DNA of 43,167 nt from Kofleriaceae bacterium (GTDB lineage: Bacteria > Myxococcota_A > Polyangia > Haliangiales > Haliangiaceae), in NCBI GenBank assembly GCA_013368795.1, contig JABFXX010000217.1, positions 1 through 43,167 of the forward strand. Reading direction: 5' to 3'. Shown here piece by piece: positions 35,085 through 42,631 of this stretch. Position numbers and translations under genes: made by a program. The notes beneath the pieces were generated by a model. That model was given only the letters and a program-made list of their open reading frames with translations, was not told the origin of the DNA and searched no databases. Positions within the stretch are counted from its first letter, which is position 1; the number at the start of each line of letters is the position of its first letter.

Positions 35085-36551
35085 ATGCGCCGGTTCCTCG
35101 CTTGCCTCCTGGTTGTCGCCGCCTGTGCCGATGGCGGCGAGGTCGTCACCGACGAGACCGAGGTCTCCCCGGAGCTCGATGCGAAGGCCGATGCGGCGAC
35201 CGAGGTCTCGGTTCGCGCCGGCGACACGACGCTGACCGTGAACAAGGTGGTCACGCGGCGCGATGGCCCGAACGGCCCCGAGCTCGTGCTGCGTGGCAAG
35301 ACGACGCGCACGCTGACGGACGGCCGCGGCTTCGTGTTCGACGACGTGTACGGCGACTTCGCGCAGAAGAGCGCGCGCGTGTTCGAGCTGACGTGGCCGG
35401 TGTCGACCGCGCGCACGCTGACCGACGGCGTCGATCAGTTCATCGGCCTGTCGTTCGTGCACTCGAGCTCGCGTCCCGACAACCTGACCGCGCGCGTCGT
35501 CGTGCGGCCGCGGCTCGCGACGTTCACGGGCTCGTCGAAGATCTATCTGACCGCCGAGCTGACACCGATCGTCTACGGCGGCACCGTCGTGTATCGCATC
35601 GATGGTCACACGTACGGCGCGAACACCGGCGTGCGCGCGGTCCTCGACGGCGTCGATCTGACCGACGTCCGGCGCCCAGACGATACGAACTTCTCGATCG
35701 ACCTCTCGCCCGATCAGGCGTACGGCCTCCTCGCGCGCGGCGACCTCCAGGTCATCGCGAGCTTCCCGACCGGCGGCGTCGACAAGCGCGTCACGCTGGG
35801 CCTCTCGATCAAGAAGCTCGGCATGACGAGCGGAGATGCCTACGAGGTGTGGCCGCCCCCGACGTGCACGTCGACGACGCGCAGCTGCCTCCTGGGCCTC
35901 GCCGACGGCGCGCTCGATCTCGGCGGCTGCGGCGAGGCGATCAAGGTGAACGCGTGCGCCGGCCAGGTCGGCGTGTTCGTCGACGACGTCGCGTTCCAGG
36001 CGACGCTCCACACCGCCGACACGCGGCTCGCGACGTCCGCGGCGCATGACGATGCGGTCGCGCTCGTCGGCGCCGACAAGGCGAACGAATTCCTGTTCGC
36101 CGCGAAGCAGGTCGTCGAGGGCAAGCTCGAGCAACAGCTCGGCCGCTGGTATCTGTCGGCCGGCGCGCGCCAGACCGCGCTCGACGGCGCGCTCGAGGGT
36201 GGCCTCGACGTCGCGTACGCGCGGCCGTTCGACTACCTCGAGGCGCACGCCGCAGTTCCGGGCAACGCGGCCGCGATGCGCAACGTCGCCGCCGATGCGG
36301 TGCTCGCCGAGCTCGATCGCATGGACTTCGTGCACACGGAGTTCGCGCGCACGCTCGAGGACCTCACGCACGAGTACCGTGCGATGCACGTCGCCGACAT
36401 CGCCGAGTTCCGCACGAACGTCGAACCCGAGCCGTATCCCGGTCAGCCGACGTGGGACGTCTACATCGGCAGCTGGCTCGGCTGTCACACCGAGGTCGCG
36501 ATCGAACGCGCGACCGGTAACGTCGTGCAGACGCTTGTCGAGATCGATTGA
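35085..36551 (+). CDS. Large lipoprotein of unknown function
   Basis: A 488-aa protein with a lipoprotein signal MRRFLACLLVVAAC (Cys14; ATG 35085 preferred to 35064), then an acidic linker with TEVSPELDAKADAATEV. Residues ~25-240 are beta-rich with repeated Val/Thr strands (LTARVVVRPRLATFTG). The middle has CTSTTRSCLLG and GGCGEA/NACAGQ Cys pairs; the C-terminal ~180 residues are helical (ALVGADKANEFLFAAKQVVEG, then AELDRMDFVHTEFARTLED) and end in VDVYIGSWLGCH-like Trp/Cys residues. I recognise no known domain. The EVxP-D-KAD motif matches one in the lipoprotein at 19567. The gene is followed by an inverted repeat and a 144-bp gap. Confidence 0.76.
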   Translation: MRRFLACLLVVAACADGGEVVTDETEVSPELDAKADAATEVSVRAGDTTLTVNKVVTRRDGPNGPELVLRGKTTRTLTDGRGFVFDDVYGDFAQKSARVFELTWPVSTARTLTDGVDQFIGLSFVHSSSRPDNLTARVVVRPRLATFTGSSKIYLTAELTPIVYGGTVVYRIDGHTYGANTGVRAVLDGVDLTDVRRPDDTNFSIDLSPDQAYGLLARGDLQVIASFPTGGVDKRVTLGLSIKKLGMTSGDAYEVWPPPTCTSTTRSCLLGLADGALDLGGCGEAIKVNACAGQVGVFVDDVAFQATLHTADTRLATSAAHDDAVALVGADKANEFLFAAKQVVEGKLEQQLGRWYLSAGARQTALDGALEGGLDVAYARPFDYLEAHAAVPGNAAAMRNVAADAVLAELDRMDFVHTEFARTLEDLTHEYRAMHVADIAEFRTNVEPEPYPGQPTWDVYIGSWLGCHTEVAIERATGNVVQTLVEID

Positions 36552-36572
36552 CGAGTTGTGACGTGGTTGCAC

Positions 36573-36591
36573 AACGCTCGTTCAGAGCGTT
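36573..36591. terminator. 7-bp inverted repeat downstream of lipoprotein gene
   Basis: AACGCTC (36573-36579) pairs with GAGCGTT (36585-36591) around GTTCA, 21 bp after the stop at 36551. No T-run follows, so it may be a Rho-independent-like 3' hairpin without U-tract or an operator of the downstream FecR gene. Confidence 0.35.
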
Positions 36592-36695
36592 GGCGCGGGT
36601 ACGTTAGAGGACCGGGAGTTACCGCGTTCTCACGTCGCGCTGATTGCGATGCCAATCCCACGGGTCCACGATCGTCGGTCTCGAAAGGAGAACGT

Positions 36696-38690
36696 ATGCG
36701 TCGTTCTATTGGGACTGCGATGGTGCTGGGCCTGCTCGTAGCCGGAGGCGCTTGCAAGAAGGACAACAAACCTTCCGCCGAGGCGAAGACGCAGGAGACG
36801 GCAAAGGCGCAGGACACACCAAACGAAGCGAAGACCGACACGCCGCCCGCTGCCGCGACTGCATCGACCGATGCGACCGCCGGCGCCGGCGTTCAGGCAG
36901 GCGGCATCCAGCACGACGATCAGGAGGGCGCTGCCGCGGTGCTCGCGAATGCGTCGGGTACCGTCGAGGTGCGTCGCGTCGGTGAGACCGCGTGGACGGC
37001 CGCCAAGGCCGACACGAAGCTCTATCCCGGCGACGAGGTTCGCACTGCCGATGCGTCGACCGCGACGATCGCGCTCGCCGACGAGAGCGTCATCGAGGTC
37101 GCCGAGGTCTCGACGGTCGCGATCGGCAGCCGCGATGGCACCGCCGATCCGGGCTCGTCGGCCGCGGTGCTCGGTGGTCTCGCGCGCTTCACGGTCACGC
37201 CGCGTGCACCGGGCGAGGGCGCGTTCCGCGTCTACACGTCGTCGGGCGTCGTGCTCACGCGCGGCACCGTGTACGGCGTCGGCGTCGCCGCGAACGGTGA
37301 GGCGCGCGTCGGCGTCGAGTCCGGCACGGTCGACGTGATCGGCCTCGCGGCGCTCGATGCGCCGCCCGTCGCCGTCGAGAAGACGTCACAGGTCGTGATC
37401 GCCGCCGACGGCAAGGTCGGCGCCGCCGCACCGTGGCCCGCCGATGATTGGGGCACGTGGCGCGACGAGACCGACGCGAAGCTCGATGTCGTCGCGACGG
37501 TCGACACGCACGGCGACTGGCTGGCGAAGCTGAACCAGCAGCTGATCGATGGCTACGCCGATCTGCAGGCGAGCGCCGACAGCGCGGCGACGTTCGAGGC
37601 GACCGCCGCCGCGAGCGCCGAGAAGAACGACGTGCCGGCGTACACCGCCGCGCAACCCGACGGTGCCGCGACGATCGATGCATCGTTCTCGCTCGGCGGC
37701 CGTCTCGAGGCGCTGACGTGGGCGTACGCGTCGCACGCGCAGCTCGCGACCGATATCTACGTTCGCCATCCCAAGGAGTGCGAGGCGAAGTGGCAGGTCG
37801 TCGGTCCTCGCGTCGACGCCGCGATCCTGTGGCCGAAGCGCTACGACGTGACCGCGGTCGCGTACCTCGAGCCGCTGCGCACGCAGTACTACGTCCACCA
37901 TCCGAGGGGCCGCGCGCACGCGCAGCTCGTCGGCATCGCGGTGCCCGAGTTCTACGCGCAGGTCGATCCGCCCGAGGTCGATCCTGCGGTCGTGCGCGCG
38001 AAGGTGAAGGGCGCCGTCTGGGTCGCGCCGGATCTCTCGTACCGTCCGTCGCCGCGCCCGATCTGGGTCGCTGCCCCTGCGCCGTCGTGGAACGCGAAGG
38101 TGAAGGTCGCGGCTGCACCGCCGCGCGCGAAGGTCGCCTGGTACGTGCGCCCGCCGGCGCTCAAGGCGAAGGCGATCGTCGGCACGAACGTCACCGGCGC
38201 CTGGAACAGCAAGCTCGATGTTCGCCCGCCGCAGCCGTGGGGTGACCTGCGCGCGTCGTGGAAGGTTCCCGTCGGCATGAAGATCAAGGTCGGCGCGCCC
38301 GACATGACTGCAGCGGCGAACGCGCGCGCGAAGGTCAAGCTCGATCCGCGCGGCCGCGTCGTGTGGGATCACCGCGCGTCGGCGGGCATGGCGGCGAACG
38401 CCGGTGCCGACGTGAAGACGAAGGTCAACGGCAAGGTCGTCGTGAAGGTGCCCGAGGTGCGTCCGCCCGACGTGAAGGCCACGGTCGGCGTGAAGGTCAA
38501 AGGCGCGGGTGCGACCGTGCGCGATCACCGCGATGCCGCCGTGAAGGTCGGCGCGGGCGTCGGCGCGAAGGTCGACGGCGCGGTGAAGGCCGGCGCGAAC
38601 GTGAAGGTCAAGGCGCCCGAGGTGAAGATCAAGGCGCCCGAGGTGAAGGTGAAGGCGAAGGCGTCGGCCGGCTTCAAGATCGGTCACTGA
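36696..38690 (+). CDS. FecR-domain lipoprotein with Lys/Val/Ala-rich repeat tail
   Basis: A 664-aa lipoprotein (MRRSIGTAMVLGLLVAGGAC, Cys20) with a strong Shine-Dalgarno AAAGGAG (36684-36690) 5 nt before the ATG. A ~50-residue Lys/Ala/Thr/Asp linker is followed by a FecR domain (~residues 80-220: GTVEVRRVGETAWTAA, LYPGDEVRTADAS, TSSGVVLTRGTVYGV). Residues ~220-420 are mixed alpha/beta. The last ~240 residues are basic and low complexity, built of Ala/Val/Lys with AKVKG, VKVKAPEVK and KVRPPDVKA units; the final two KAPEVK repeats are a perfect 18-bp direct repeat at 21-bp period (38610-38648). It may bind polyanions such as nucleic acid or teichoic/LPS phosphates (inference). No sigma-factor gene is adjacent. 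Confidence 0.82.
   Translation: MRRSIGTAMVLGLLVAGGACKKDNKPSAEAKTQETAKAQDTPNEAKTDTPPAAATASTDATAGAGVQAGGIQHDDQEGAAAVLANASGTVEVRRVGETAWTAAKADTKLYPGDEVRTADASTATIALADESVIEVAEVSTVAIGSRDGTADPGSSAAVLGGLARFTVTPRAPGEGAFRVYTSSGVVLTRGTVYGVGVAANGEARVGVESGTVDVIGLAALDAPPVAVEKTSQVVIAADGKVGAAAPWPADDWGTWRDETDAKLDVVATVDTHGDWLAKLNQQLIDGYADLQASADSAATFEATAAASAEKNDVPAYTAAQPDGAATIDASFSLGGRLEALTWAYASHAQLATDIYVRHPKECEAKWQVVGPRVDAAILWPKRYDVTAVAYLEPLRTQYYVHHPRGRAHAQLVGIAVPEFYAQVDPPEVDPAVVRAKVKGAVWVAPDLSYRPSPRPIWVAAPAPSWNAKVKVAAAPPRAKVAWYVRPPALKAKAIVGTNVTGAWNSKLDVRPPQPWGDLRASWKVPVGMKIKVGAPDMTAAANARAKVKLDPRGRVVWDHRASAGMAANAGADVKTKVNGKVVVKVPEVRPPDVKATVGVKVKGAGATVRDHRDAAVKVGAGVGAKVDGAVKAGANVKVKAPEVKIKAPEVKVKAKASAGFKIGH
38610..38648. 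repeat. 21-bp-period tandem repeat coding for KAPEVK
   Basis: AAGGCGCCCGAGGTGAAG occurs at 38610-38627 and again at 38631-38648, encoding consecutive KAPEVK(I/V) heptads near the C-terminus of the FecR lipoprotein. Confidence 0.7.
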
Positions 38691-38711
38691 ACGCAGCACG
38701 CCCTGAACGAG

Positions 38712-38744
38712 ACAGCGCGGTCGGTTCGCCGGCCGCGCTGTTTT
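38712..38744 (+). terminator. Rho-independent terminator
   Basis: A 9-bp stem ACAGCGCGG (38712-38720) and CCGCGCTGT (38733-38741) closes a 12-nt loop that can add CGG/CCG pairs, followed by a T-run (TTT CG after the stem's own T). It sits 21 bp after the stop at 38690 and just before the next gene's -10. It is the only convincing intrinsic terminator I found in the window. Confidence 0.75.
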
Positions 38745-38752
38745 CGTTCGTG

Positions 38753-38758
38753 TATCGT
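38753..38758 (+). promoter_or_regulatory. Candidate -10 element TATCGT for the GNAT gene
   Basis: TATCGT ends 6 nt before GTG 38765, directly after the terminator hairpin. This spacing is the main argument for starting translation at 38765. Confidence 0.45.
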
Positions 38759-38764
38759 CGAGGG

Positions 38765-39529
38765 GTGGAGCGCGACGAGAAGATCCGCGAGATAGCCCTC
38801 GCACCGGTCGGCTCCGCGCTGCTGTCGCCCGACATGCGCATCGTCGAGCGCGACGGCTGGTACCAGACGATCAACCCGTCGTCGCGGTCGACCGTCGGCA
38901 ACGAGGTCGTGCTCTCGCGCGTCCCGGCCGACGAGGCCGACGCGGTGATCGAGCGAACGATGGCCGAGTACCGCGCGCTCGCTCTGCCGTTCAAGTGGTG
39001 CATCAACCCGCTGACCGAACCGGACGACCTCGGCGCACGGCTCGAGGCGCGCGGCTTCGAGTGGTGGCCGATCCGCGGGATGGCGATCGAGCCGCGCGTG
39101 TGGACGGCGACGCCGAGGTCAGGCATCACCGTCGAGCCGGTCACGGCGTTCGACGAGTACCTCGACTGCTGGCAGGCGGGCTGGGAGTCGAGCGTCGTGG
39201 ATCGCGCCGGCTGGATCGCCGATCACGAGCGCGCGCTCGCGACCGGACGCTTTCACTTCTTCCTCGCGCGCGTCGATGGCGAGCCCGCAGGCACCGCCGG
39301 CTACATCACGCGGCCACAGGCGGTATATCTCGTCGGCGGCAACGTGTTGCCGAAGTTCCGCGGGCGAGGCGTGTATCGCGCGCTGCTCGATGCACGGCTC
39401 GTTCGTGCCGCCGATGCGGGCTTCGCGCTGGCGACGACGCAGGCGCGCGAGGCGACCTCGGCGCCGATCCTCGAGGCGCTCGGCTTCGAGACCCTGTACC
39501 GCGCTAGGATCTACAAGTGGAGTCCGTGA
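38765..39529 (+). CDS. GNAT-family acetyltransferase
   Basis: A 254-aa protein. The C-terminal half (residues ~120-254) is a GNAT fold: ARVDGEPAGTAGYI, then motif A with the acetyl-CoA loop FRGRGVYRALL, then TQAREATSAPILEALGFETL. The N-terminal ~110 residues (ALLSPDMRIVERDGWYQTINP) form a domain that may be a degenerate GNAT half, since many two-domain GNATs are of this size. The substrate is unknown. GTG 38765 is favoured; GTG 38750 is in frame too, but TATCGT would then lie inside the coding region. The gene lies behind a terminator, so it has its own promoter. It ends 1 nt before the stop of the convergent lipoprotein. Confidence 0.86.
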   Translation: MERDEKIREIALAPVGSALLSPDMRIVERDGWYQTINPSSRSTVGNEVVLSRVPADEADAVIERTMAEYRALALPFKWCINPLTEPDDLGARLEARGFEWWPIRGMAIEPRVWTATPRSGITVEPVTAFDEYLDCWQAGWESSVVDRAGWIADHERALATGRFHFFLARVDGEPAGTAGYITRPQAVYLVGGNVLPKFRGRGVYRALLDARLVRAADAGFALATTQAREATSAPILEALGFETLYRARIYKWSP

Positions 39530-39530
39530 C

Positions 39531-40247
39531 TCACTCGGCGCGGATCGGCCACACGCGCCAGGTCACGCCACCGCGATCGTCGCGGCGCACGACCGCGAGC
39601 TGACCCTGCTGGCTCGAGTCCGGCGGAACCATCAGGTACGCCGAGTGCAGATCGAAGTCGTGCATCTCGCCACACGACGTCAGCCACGTGACCATATCGA
39701 TGGTGTCGTCGGCCTGCACGAACAGGGGGACCTTCTCGTCGGGCGGCACGACGAGATCCGTGCCCGCAGGTGCGTCGGTGCCGGCGATCAGCATGCCGTC
39801 GAGCGGCGGGTTCTGCGCGCTCTCGCCGAGCCACACCGTCTTCGTCGCGGTGAACGACACGCCGTCGGGAGACGTCACCGGATAGGGCCAGCGCACCTGG
39901 AGGCCGATCGTGAGCGGGACCGCCGCGCCCGCGGGTAGGTGCAGCTCCTCGCGCGCGATGGCGATCGCGTCCTCGCTCGGCGCGGTGACGACCCACTGTC
40001 CATTGTCGAGCGCGAGCGCGCCCTTCAGGCTCTCCGGCGACACGACCGCGGCGACATCGGGCACGCCCTCGGCGACCGGCTGATCCTTGAACGAGAGCAG
40101 CACGTCGAGGGTCGATTGCTCGCCCGACAGGATGCGCGGCGGCGTCGCGCGCACCGCGACGATGCGGTCGTGATCGAGCTTCCACGGTTCGTCGACATCG
40201 GTGCCGCAACCGGCGAGCACGACGGCGACCACGAGTGCCCATCTCAC
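39531..40247 (-). CDS. Lipoprotein co-translated with a TonB-dependent receptor
   Basis: A 238-aa lipoprotein (VRWALVVAVVLAGC, lipobox LAGC, Cys14). GTG 40247 overlaps the receptor's TGA by 4 nt (GTGA). The mature chain is beta-rich with Ig-like strand patterns (VRATPPRILSGEQSTLDVLLSFK, then PYPVTSPDGVSFTATKTVW) and ends GGVTWRVWPIRAE. The conserved TWLTSCGEMHDF has the second Cys. I recognise no family by name; the gene order suggests a surface lipoprotein partner of the receptor, comparable in idea, but not in sequence, to SusD-type or transferrin-binding partners. Confidence 0.83.
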   Translation of the reverse strand: MRWALVVAVVLAGCGTDVDEPWKLDHDRIVAVRATPPRILSGEQSTLDVLLSFKDQPVAEGVPDVAAVVSPESLKGALALDNGQWVVTAPSEDAIAIAREELHLPAGAAVPLTIGLQVRWPYPVTSPDGVSFTATKTVWLGESAQNPPLDGMLIAGTDAPAGTDLVVPPDEKVPLFVQADDTIDMVTWLTSCGEMHDFDLHSAYLMVPPDSSQQGQLAVVRRDDRGGVTWRVWPIRAE

Positions 40248-42553
40248 AGCACACCTCGCAGACCGATCGACGGGATCAGCGGCAGCGACGTGAACGTGCC
40301 TTGCTGGGTGAAGTCGTAGTTCGGGTAGTACGTCACGATGCTCTGGTTCAGATAGACGTTCTGCACGTCGAGGAATGCGGTCATCGCCGTCGGTCCCCAC
40401 TTCCACGTGTAGTCGACGCGCAGGTCGAGCTGGTGATGGATCGGTGCGCGCTCGGAGTTCGCCTCTCCGTACACCGGCATGTAGATGTTGCGATCGCTGT
40501 CGAATACCGAACCGTTCGTCGGCGTGTAGGGCAGGCCGGAGTAGAGCTGGAACCGGCCGCCGACCTGCCAGCGTCCCTTCTTCCAGCTGAGCGCCGCGTT
40601 GAGGCTGTGCGGCTGATCGAACGAGAACAGGCGCTCCATCTCGCCGGGCGAATCGACGCGCGTCGAGTGCGAGTACGAGTACGACAGCCAGGCGAACCAC
40701 GGTCCACCGCGATAGGTCGCGAGCAGCTCGCCGCCGACGGTCGTGCCGCGGCCGACGTTGGTGAGGTCCTGGCTCTGGTCCGCGCGCGTGAGCAGATTCC
40801 TCCGGTCGGTGTAGTAACCGGAAGCCTGCACGCGCACGCCCTCGCGCGGCGAGTACTCGAGACCGAGGATGTTCTGGGTCGCGTGCTCGGACTTCGCGGT
40901 CGGCGACAGGTTCTCGGTCTGATACTCCGGCGGCCGGACGTAGGCGCCCGACGAGAGCCGCGCGGTCAGCTGCGGCGTCAGCTTGATCTTGAGCTCGCCG
41001 CGCGGCTGGAGCGCGACGTCGTTATTTCGCGTGAACGCATCGCCGCGCATGCCAAGCGTCACGCGGATGCGAGGATCGAGGTTCGCCGCCACGGAGGTCC
41101 ACGCCGCGAAGTCGGGGTTCCAGTACGTGCCGTGGAACTGCGACGACGTATCGCGAGGGTCGTAGCCCATGAAGCTCTCGCCGTCGCGGATGTCCGATGG
41201 CGCCGCCATGTCGAGGTTGGTGCGGCCGACCTGCGCCTCCGCGCCACCGCGCCACTCGACGTTCGACAGGCCCAGCGCCTTGTCCCACGTGCGCGAGACC
41301 TCGACGCGAGGCGTGACCGTCGGCTGGGTCACGCGGACGTACTGATACGCGCCGAACTCGAACGTGAACTCGGGCGCGATGCCGGAGAGCGCGAGCTTCG
41401 CGTTCCACGGGCCGCTGTGATAGTTCGCCGCGGCGGTGAGCCGGAGGAAGCGCGTGCGGTTGAAGAACCGCTTCGTGTCGCTGCTCGTATCCTTCGTCGC
41501 GTAGAGCTCGAACGTATCGATCGTGCCGATGCTCGACAGCGACAGGTCCCACTTCGAATTCAGCTGATGGTCGATGCGGAACTGCTCGTCGTAGTAGCTC
41601 GGCACCGTCGTGAGCGACAGGTCGACACTCGACGGGATCAGCCCCGGCAGCACGAAGTCGATCGTCGAGCGCCGCAGCCCGAACATGTATCGCGTGCGCG
41701 ACCCGATGCGGCCCTGCGCGAGGAGGCCGCCGTCGACCATCGAGATCTCGGCCTGTGTCGTTCGCTTGTCGTCGCCGGGGCGTGTCGTCAGCGACACGAT
41801 GCCGCTCGATGCGCGGCCCATCGACACGTCGAAGCCGCCGGGGAGGTACTCGAGCGACTGGATCGCCTCCGCGGGCATCACCGAGCGGAGCCCGATGTTG
41901 TGAAACAGCACCGGGATCTCGAAGCCGTCGACGAGCACCTTCGAGTCCTGCGGCGCCGAGCCGCGGATCACGACGCCGTTCATGCCGAGCGGGATCTGCA
42001 TGTTGACGACGCCGGGCATCACGGTCAGCGCGCGCACGACATCGCCGCCGGTACCCGGTACGCGCTGCAGCTCCTGGCGATCGAGCTTCGCCGCGCCGGG
42101 CGCCGAGGGTGGCGGAGTGCCGCGGACCTCGATCGTCTCCGAGCCCTGGCCCAGCTTCAGGAGCACGATATCGTCGAGCGTCTCGCCGCCGACGGTCGCG
42201 ATGCCGACGTCGTACCTGTTCGCGTCGATCACGAGCGTCGCGCCGATCGGCGCCGACGTGGTGAACCGGCCTTCGCGGTCGGTCGTCACCGCCTCGGTCG
42301 CGCCTTCGACGCTGACCTTCGCCCCGCGGATGGGGTGGCCGAGCGCATTGATCACCCTGCCGCGCACGGTGACCGAATCAGTTTCGGGCGCCGGAGCCGT
42401 CGCGGAGATCTCCGCAGCAGGCTCGGATTGCGCGCGCGCTACCTGCGCACTGCAAACGACGCCAACACAGACAACAAGTGGACGCACGGGAGTCCCGAAA
42501 GACACCGCAATTTCGGCCAGGGTTGCCTTCGTCTCGTCGACGCGACAGGACAC
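40244..42553 (-). CDS. TonB-dependent outer-membrane receptor with carboxypeptidase-regulatory-like domain
   Basis: A 769-aa receptor. Residues ~60-130 are a carboxypeptidase-regulatory-like domain (VRGRVINALGHPIRGAKVSVEGA, then TTDREGRFTTSAP). The plug follows: QELQRVPGTGGDVVRALTVMPGV, VVIRGSAPQDSKVLVDGFEIP and SLEYLPGGFDVSMGRASSGIV. The rest is a 22-strand-type barrel ending QNVYLNQSIVTYYPNYDFTQQG. It imports a scarce ligand such as iron-siderophore, cobalamin or a glycan, using TonB energy; the ligand is not readable. GTG 42553 gives a long 42-aa leader ending in a Sec-like segment (PLVVCVGVVCSAQVARA); GTG 42505 would give a shorter signal peptide. No TonB/ExbBD gene is in the window. Confidence 0.9.
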   Translation of the reverse strand: MSCRVDETKATLAEIAVSFGTPVRPLVVCVGVVCSAQVARAQSEPAAEISATAPAPETDSVTVRGRVINALGHPIRGAKVSVEGATEAVTTDREGRFTTSAPIGATLVIDANRYDVGIATVGGETLDDIVLLKLGQGSETIEVRGTPPPSAPGAAKLDRQELQRVPGTGGDVVRALTVMPGVVNMQIPLGMNGVVIRGSAPQDSKVLVDGFEIPVLFHNIGLRSVMPAEAIQSLEYLPGGFDVSMGRASSGIVSLTTRPGDDKRTTQAEISMVDGGLLAQGRIGSRTRYMFGLRRSTIDFVLPGLIPSSVDLSLTTVPSYYDEQFRIDHQLNSKWDLSLSSIGTIDTFELYATKDTSSDTKRFFNRTRFLRLTAAANYHSGPWNAKLALSGIAPEFTFEFGAYQYVRVTQPTVTPRVEVSRTWDKALGLSNVEWRGGAEAQVGRTNLDMAAPSDIRDGESFMGYDPRDTSSQFHGTYWNPDFAAWTSVAANLDPRIRVTLGMRGDAFTRNNDVALQPRGELKIKLTPQLTARLSSGAYVRPPEYQTENLSPTAKSEHATQNILGLEYSPREGVRVQASGYYTDRRNLLTRADQSQDLTNVGRGTTVGGELLATYRGGPWFAWLSYSYSHSTRVDSPGEMERLFSFDQPHSLNAALSWKKGRWQVGGRFQLYSGLPYTPTNGSVFDSDRNIYMPVYGEANSERAPIHHQLDLRVDYTWKWGPTAMTAFLDVQNVYLNQSIVTYYPNYDFTQQGTFTSLPLIPSIGLRGVL

Positions 42554-42631
42554 CGCACGATTAGGAAATCGGCCGAGTACGATCGGAGGAGCGGCTCAGA
42601 TGACGACGCACGATCTATAACTGAGCGCGTG

